Positions 60,229 to 63,394 of a stretch of DNA of 63,394 bases are shown in pieces. The position numbers and the translations under genes were made by a program. Within the stretch, counting starts at the first letter, position 1. Each line of letters starts with the position of its first letter. The notes beneath the pieces are model-generated. The model ran no database searches. It was not told the DNA's origin and saw only the letters and a list, made by a program, of their open reading frames with translations. This DNA comes from UBA1926 sp002337215 (GTDB lineage Bacteria > Planctomycetota > Phycisphaerae > Phycisphaerales > UBA1924): contig CAXBAF010000023.1 of assembly GCA_963973795.1 (NCBI GenBank), positions 1 through 63,394 of the forward strand, written 5' to 3'.

Positions 60229-60297
60229 GACCGGATCGAACGATACCTTGAGCAGACGCTCATACCGGGTGTACGCGGTCCGATGATCGATCCGGTC
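60229..60297. terminator. Long-loop dyad between convergent genes
   Basis: GACCGGATCGA (60229-60239) and TCGATCCGGTC (60287-60297) are perfect 11-bp arms with a 47-nt loop. They fill the 103-bp gap between the pseudopilin and SET stops. No T-tract is present. Confidence 0.4.
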
Positions 60298-60330
60298 CGG
60301 CCCCCGGCTGCGATGTGGTGCCGAGAGGTC

Positions 60331-60939
60331 TCAGGCCTCGAGCACCGCCGCGTCGGCGTCCTCGTAGTAGCACTCGAGAATGGATGCCATCCGCTCATTC
60401 CCGCGCGCGATACGCCGGACGCGGTTCCAAATCTCGCCCGAGATCAGCGGCCTGAGCGGCTGCTCGACCTTTGTCAGATTCGGCCACGACGCGATGAGCT
60501 TCGCGTCCCAGGTCTCGTGGTACCGGGTCAGGTCGTCGGGGTAGACGACCGTGCGGTCGAGTCCCTCGTCCATCGCGCGGAAGGGCCGCATGACGTTGAG
60601 GTATCCGTAATCGTCGGTGAGTTCTTCGCCGGCGGCGATGTCGCGGATCGCGATCTCGAAGTTGTACGCCGTCGTCATGCAGTTGGACCGGAACGAGTGG
60701 TTGACGAACCTCGCGTGGTCCCAGCACAGCACCCAGCGGCCGTGCTGGTTCCGGAAGCAGTACGTGTCGAGCGGTCCGGCGAACGGCTCCCCCAGCATCT
60801 CCACGTGCTCGGGCGTGAACTCGCGATCGAGTTGGTCCTGGACCCAGGTGATCGTGCCCTCGGGGATGTCGCGTGTCGCGACAACGCCGTGCCCGATTCC
60901 GTCGCTGATGAACCGAAGTTCGGTGTGAGGATGCATCAT
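60331..60939 (-). CDS. SET-domain protein (putative lysine methyltransferase)
   Basis: A 202-residue protein. HTELRFISDGIGHGVVATRDIPEGTITWVQDQLD is the SET N-terminal strand set, RFVNHSFRSNCMTTAYNFEIAIRDIAAGEELTDDYGYL includes the pseudoknot NHSxxxN and the catalytic Tyr region (ELTDDYGY). SAM-dependent lysine methylation is inferred; bacterial substrates are mostly unknown. The gene lies 133 bp downstream of the CN-hydrolase/GNAT gene on the same strand. ATG at 60939 is used. Confidence 0.88.
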   Translation of the reverse strand: MMHPHTELRFISDGIGHGVVATRDIPEGTITWVQDQLDREFTPEHVEMLGEPFAGPLDTYCFRNQHGRWVLCWDHARFVNHSFRSNCMTTAYNFEIAIRDIAAGEELTDDYGYLNVMRPFRAMDEGLDRTVVYPDDLTRYHETWDAKLIASWPNLTKVEQPLRPLISGEIWNRVRRIARGNERMASILECYYEDADAAVLEA

Positions 60940-61072
60940 CGGGCAGTGCCCTCAGCATTTGACGCCTTCGGCCCAATGCGTAGCCCGCTAGGGTTGGGCC
61001 ACAATGGCCCGGGCGCGAGTCGGGGCGGGGCACCGGTCGTCAAGCGGAGATGTTACCCGCATTCCGAAAGAA

Positions 61073-62698
61073 TCAAACGCCGGCTTCACGATTTTGTTCG
61101 GGCGGCTCGAACCGCGGGTCGCCTCGCCCTGGTTCGCCAGGGTCCGCGGCGTCTTCGTTGCGCCACTCGATGACCGCCGCCCAGCCCAGGCTCTCGGGGT
61201 CTCCGGCGAAGTAGTCGGGGATGACCGCCTTGACGCGGAAGCCGAGATGGAGCTGGAATGAGAGCGTCGGATCGTTGAGCCGCCCCTGGATCACCTCGAT
61301 GGTGTAGTCCTCGGCGGACATCTTGCCGGCGTACCGGTGGTATCCCCTGAGGCGTGATCCCGCCATCACCCGCGGGAGCCCGAGCTGGCGGGCGAGATCG
61401 AAGCGGCCGTGCTGGTAGAGCCTTCGCCCGATCCCTTGTCCCTGGAAACCGGGCCTGACCATGACGTCGGCCGCGAAGAGCGTGCCCCCGTTCACCGGAT
61501 CGTGATTGGTGTAGAACCCGTCGGCGGTCAGCGAATTCCAGGAGCTCGTGTCGGGCTGCCGGTCCCAGTCGATCACGAGCCCCGAGCACACCCCCACCAC
61601 GAGCCCGGACGCCTGCTCGACCGCCACGATCTGCCCCTGGGGGAACGCGCGAAGGTGTGACTCCAGGTGCTCGTCGCTCCACGGTGTGATGTCGGGATAG
61701 ATCAGGCCGGCGATCTCGCCGATCCCCGCGAAATGCTCCGGAGCAGCGGTGCGGATCACGATCCGCCGCTTCGGGCGTTTCGGTTTTGGAGGTGTCTCGG
61801 CCGCGTGCGCGACGGGCAGCGTGGTCTCGTCCACGCGCGGGATCTTCATCGTTTTGCTGTCGCGGAGTGGCCGGACCGTGCCGTGGAGCCGGTTCCTCCT
61901 GAGCACGTCGAGCGCGAGCTCCCCGATCACCATCGTCTCCTGATTCGGGATGCCCTCGGCGAGGATGCCGTCTCGCGCGAAGGGGAAGTCGCTCGGCGTG
62001 AGGATCGAGGCCTGCCCGTAGTTGAGCGACATCGACGGGACCATGGGCAGCGAGCCGACCGTCGCCGCGTTGACGACGAAGATCTGGTTCTCGATCGCCC
62101 GGGCCTGTGCGCAATAACGGACGCGGATAAAACCCTGCCGGTCGTCGGTGTAACTCGGGACAACGAGCATCACCGCCCCGGCCTGGGCGGCGAGCCGGCA
62201 GACCTCGGGAAACTCCACGTCGTAGCAGATCGCGATCGCGATGCGACCCATCGGCGTATCGAACAAACGGAGCGTGTCGCGAGGTGTGACACGCCAGTGT
62301 TCTTTTTCGAAGCGGGTCATGTTGAGCTTGCCCTGGGTGGCGTAGCTGCCATCGGGCGCAAAGAAGTAGCTGTCGTTGTAGATAACATCGTCTTTCACCG
62401 GGTCGGGCGAGGCGATCGACCCGGCGACGATGTGGACCCCGCACCGCCTCGAGACCGCCTCGAACAGTTCCAGATAGTCGGACACCCGACGGGAGAGCCC
62501 TCGGACCTGCTCGTCCATCGGAAGGCGGACGTCCCCGAGCGTCAGCAGCTGAACCGTGAAGTATTCCGGGAACACGACGAGGTCGCAGTCATAATCGGCG
62601 GCCGCTTGAACCAGATCGGTGACCTGGTCTCGAAACTCCGAGAAGTCACGGATCGGGCGGACGTAATACTGCAAGGCAGCGACTCGGGCTCGGTTCAT
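61073..62698 (-). CDS. Carbon-nitrogen hydrolase fused to a C-terminal GNAT domain
   Basis: A 541-residue bifunctional protein. Residues 1-275 form a nitrilase-superfamily domain with the catalytic triad Glu45 (VVFPEYF), Lys124 (TQGKLNM) and Cys158 (AIAICYDVEFPE). After a basic linker (PKRPKRRIVIRTA, about 300-312) a GNAT fold follows, with a typical acetyl-CoA loop in MVRPGFQGQGIGRRLYQHGRFDLA and upstream strands IVAVEQASGLVVGVCSGLVIDW. Known fusions of these two domains usually carry GNAT first; here the order is reversed. The amide substrate and acetyl acceptor are unknown. ATG at 62698 is used. Confidence 0.9.
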   Translation of the reverse strand: MNRARVAALQYYVRPIRDFSEFRDQVTDLVQAAADYDCDLVVFPEYFTVQLLTLGDVRLPMDEQVRGLSRRVSDYLELFEAVSRRCGVHIVAGSIASPDPVKDDVIYNDSYFFAPDGSYATQGKLNMTRFEKEHWRVTPRDTLRLFDTPMGRIAIAICYDVEFPEVCRLAAQAGAVMLVVPSYTDDRQGFIRVRYCAQARAIENQIFVVNAATVGSLPMVPSMSLNYGQASILTPSDFPFARDGILAEGIPNQETMVIGELALDVLRRNRLHGTVRPLRDSKTMKIPRVDETTLPVAHAAETPPKPKRPKRRIVIRTAAPEHFAGIGEIAGLIYPDITPWSDEHLESHLRAFPQGQIVAVEQASGLVVGVCSGLVIDWDRQPDTSSWNSLTADGFYTNHDPVNGGTLFAADVMVRPGFQGQGIGRRLYQHGRFDLARQLGLPRVMAGSRLRGYHRYAGKMSAEDYTIEVIQGRLNDPTLSFQLHLGFRVKAVIPDYFAGDPESLGWAAVIEWRNEDAADPGEPGRGDPRFEPPEQNREAGV

Positions 62699-62898
62699 TG
62701 TCCCAGCCTAACTGCGTACCCGAGCCGGAGTACCGGCCACGAGAGCGAGCCGGGATGTTGTGTACAACCCGAGCCCTTCGGAGGAATGCGTCGCCGAGCC
62801 CGACACTTTGAGTCGCGTTCAGTTCAAAGGACCGCGAATCGGATGATTCATAAATGCGACAGGACCCGGCGTGCGCCGAGGCCTGTTGCGATTCTTAG

Positions 62899-62945
62899 TC
62901 GGGGTGGGGAGATTCGAACTCCCGACCTTCTGACCCCCAGTCAAG
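62899..62945 (-). tRNA. 3' fragment of tRNA-Pro(GGG), attachment-site remnant
   Basis: On the minus strand this reads CTGGGGG anticodon loop (anticodon GGG; plus 62934-62940), TCAGA, AGGTC, T-arm GGGAG-TTCGAAT-CTCCC, and acceptor CACCCCG with discriminator A at 62899. These match tRNA-Pro. The sequence on the 5' side is foreign: the anticodon stem CTTGA/TCAGA is mispaired and no D-arm or acceptor 5' strand follows, so this is a displaced 3' end left by site-specific integration, not a functional tRNA. Confidence 0.85.
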
Positions 62946-63136
62946 TGGCGACAGATTCAAGTATTGAATTAACAGATACTTGCACGAAAAGAACTCCTAA
63001 GTCCAGCAAAAACTCCAGCATTCCAAGAATCGATCCCCGGCTCGGTCGCCTAAACGATGCATGGGCCTCGCTGCCCGAGACGATCCGCACGGCGATCGCC
63101 GCGATCGCGGACACCCACACAGGAGACCAGCAATGA
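62945..63136 (+). CDS. Small protein at the element edge
   Basis: A 63-residue frame, tentative. The GTG at 62945 touches the edge of the tRNA fragment. The C-terminal half DPRLGRLNDAWASLPETIRTAIAAIADT matches the small proteins, or integrase tails, found at the ends of elements in planctomycetes. The N-terminal half is Lys/Ser/Thr-rich and less coding-like. It overlaps the following ATG by 4 bp. Alternatively it is the remnant end of a longer gene cut off by integration. Confidence 0.55.
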   Translation: MATDSSIELTDTCTKRTPKSSKNSSIPRIDPRLGRLNDAWASLPETIRTAIAAIADTHTGDQQ

Positions 63137-63394
63137 CGAATACCCCGTTTGGTGACGGTGGCCGCTCATCGAACGGCCGCTTCGCCCCCGGCAATCGGGG
63201 AGGCCCAGGCAACCCCCTCGCGGGCAAGATCTCGAAGCTCCGTGCGGCCCTCGTCGCGGCAGTGACTGAGGACGACATCCACGAGATTGCACGCAGCCTG
63301 ATCGCGACGGCCAAGGGCGGAGATGTCCGAGCGGTAAAAGAACTCCTCGACCGCACGATCGGCCGGCCGGTCGAGACGGACTTGATCGAGCGTC
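63133..63394 (+). CDS. DUF5681-like protein, cut off by the window end
   Basis: The first 87 residues are visible. They begin MTNTPFGDGG and show GRFAPGNRGGPGNPLAGKISKLRAALVAAVTEDDIHEIARSLIATAKGGDVRAVKELLDRTIGRP, the pattern of DUF5681-type proteins common in phages and integrative elements; the GRFxxGNxGGPGN start is a hallmark. AGGAG lies at suitable distance before ATG at 63133. The function is unknown; its companions are often terminase small subunit or regulator genes. Confidence 0.8.
   Translation, partial: MTNTPFGDGGRSSNGRFAPGNRGGPGNPLAGKISKLRAALVAAVTEDDIHEIARSLIATAKGGDVRAVKELLDRTIGRPVETDLIER

Larger units (their letters stand above)
62899..63394 (+). mobile_element. End of an integrated element in a tRNA-Pro gene (continues past the window)
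   Basis: From the tRNA-Pro fragment onward, sequence character changes: lower GC between 62945 and 63030, and two tightly packed small genes of mobile-element type. The host side (62700-62898) carries only the intergenic upstream region of the CN-hydrolase gene. An intact tRNA-Pro(GGG) would be expected at the other end of the element, outside the window; no integrase gene is visible here. Confidence 0.65.

Noticed and set aside
1..63394. CRISPR array
   Set aside because: No regularly spaced direct repeats of 20-40 bp were seen, and no cas-like genes are present. The only short repeats are the three palindromes and the three 9-mers reported above.

Overview
The window reads as chromosomal DNA of a high-GC planctomycete, most likely of the Phycisphaerae/Phycisphaerales. 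The grounds are a secreted protein ending in the GC-N-AADL...LDLADI duplicated tail typical of that group, several orphan type II pseudopilins with A/FTLIELL-like cleavage sites, an ECF sigma/anti-sigma pair, a DUF58/VWA gene train, and long runs of 4-bp overlapping genes. No rRNA or CRISPR is present. All identifications come from reading the sequence; no database search was run.

Layout. 1-6.3 kb (minus strand): a tRNA-Val(GAC) cut by the window edge, an OmpA-like lipoprotein, prepilin peptidase, both exonuclease VII subunits, a pseudopilin, a GspE-like protein that has lost its Walker A motif, and a PilZ protein. 6.6-10.2 kb (plus): rpsB, tsf with a clear terminator, a LURP-one-like protein and a Tat-exported superoxide dismutase. 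10.2-24 kb (mostly minus): a TPR/sulfotransferase-like protein, a short asparaginase, an MscS channel, rplU with terminator, typA, an ECF sigma/anti-sigma operon, a B12-binding-fold protein and ubiE/menG. 23.7-28.5 kb: an M48 lipoprotein peptidase, an M19 dipeptidase, two zf-TFIIB paralogues (one stripped of most cysteines), a TM2 protein and phosphofructokinase.

28.6-47.5 kb (plus): a DUF6263-like exported protein, then a seven-gene run (DUF58, BatA-like, VWA/GATase-like, a 1244-residue DUF4175-like coiled-coil protein, a low-complexity exported protein, a terpene-cyclase-toroid protein and an exported protein). Five of its six junctions overlap by 4 bp. An RND efflux pair (membrane fusion protein and transporter) follows.

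47.7-56.5 kb: tryptophan 2,3-dioxygenase; a divergent pair of a membrane zinc-ribbon protein and an SPFH protein resembling Bacillus YdjG/YdjI; a sugar-phosphate-isomerase-like protein; queG; a polytopic membrane protein; a hot-dog-fold protein and an MBL hydrolase. Three copies of one short palindromic repeat lie at 48.6-51.3 kb.

56.6-62.7 kb: a GluR0-like ligand-gated potassium channel, a cobalamin riboswitch in front of a secreted dockerin-like protein and a coupled pseudopilin, a SET-domain protein, and a carbon-nitrogen hydrolase fused to a C-terminal GNAT domain. From 62.9 kb the window enters an integrated element: the 3' part of a tRNA-Pro(GGG) is joined to foreign-looking small genes, which marks an attachment site.

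The best candidates for undescribed biology are the riboswitch-controlled surface protein/pseudopilin pair, the GspE-like pseudo-ATPase with pseudopilin and PilZ, the seven-gene envelope-type operon, and the YdjG/YdjI-like pair with its 14-bp spaced repeats.
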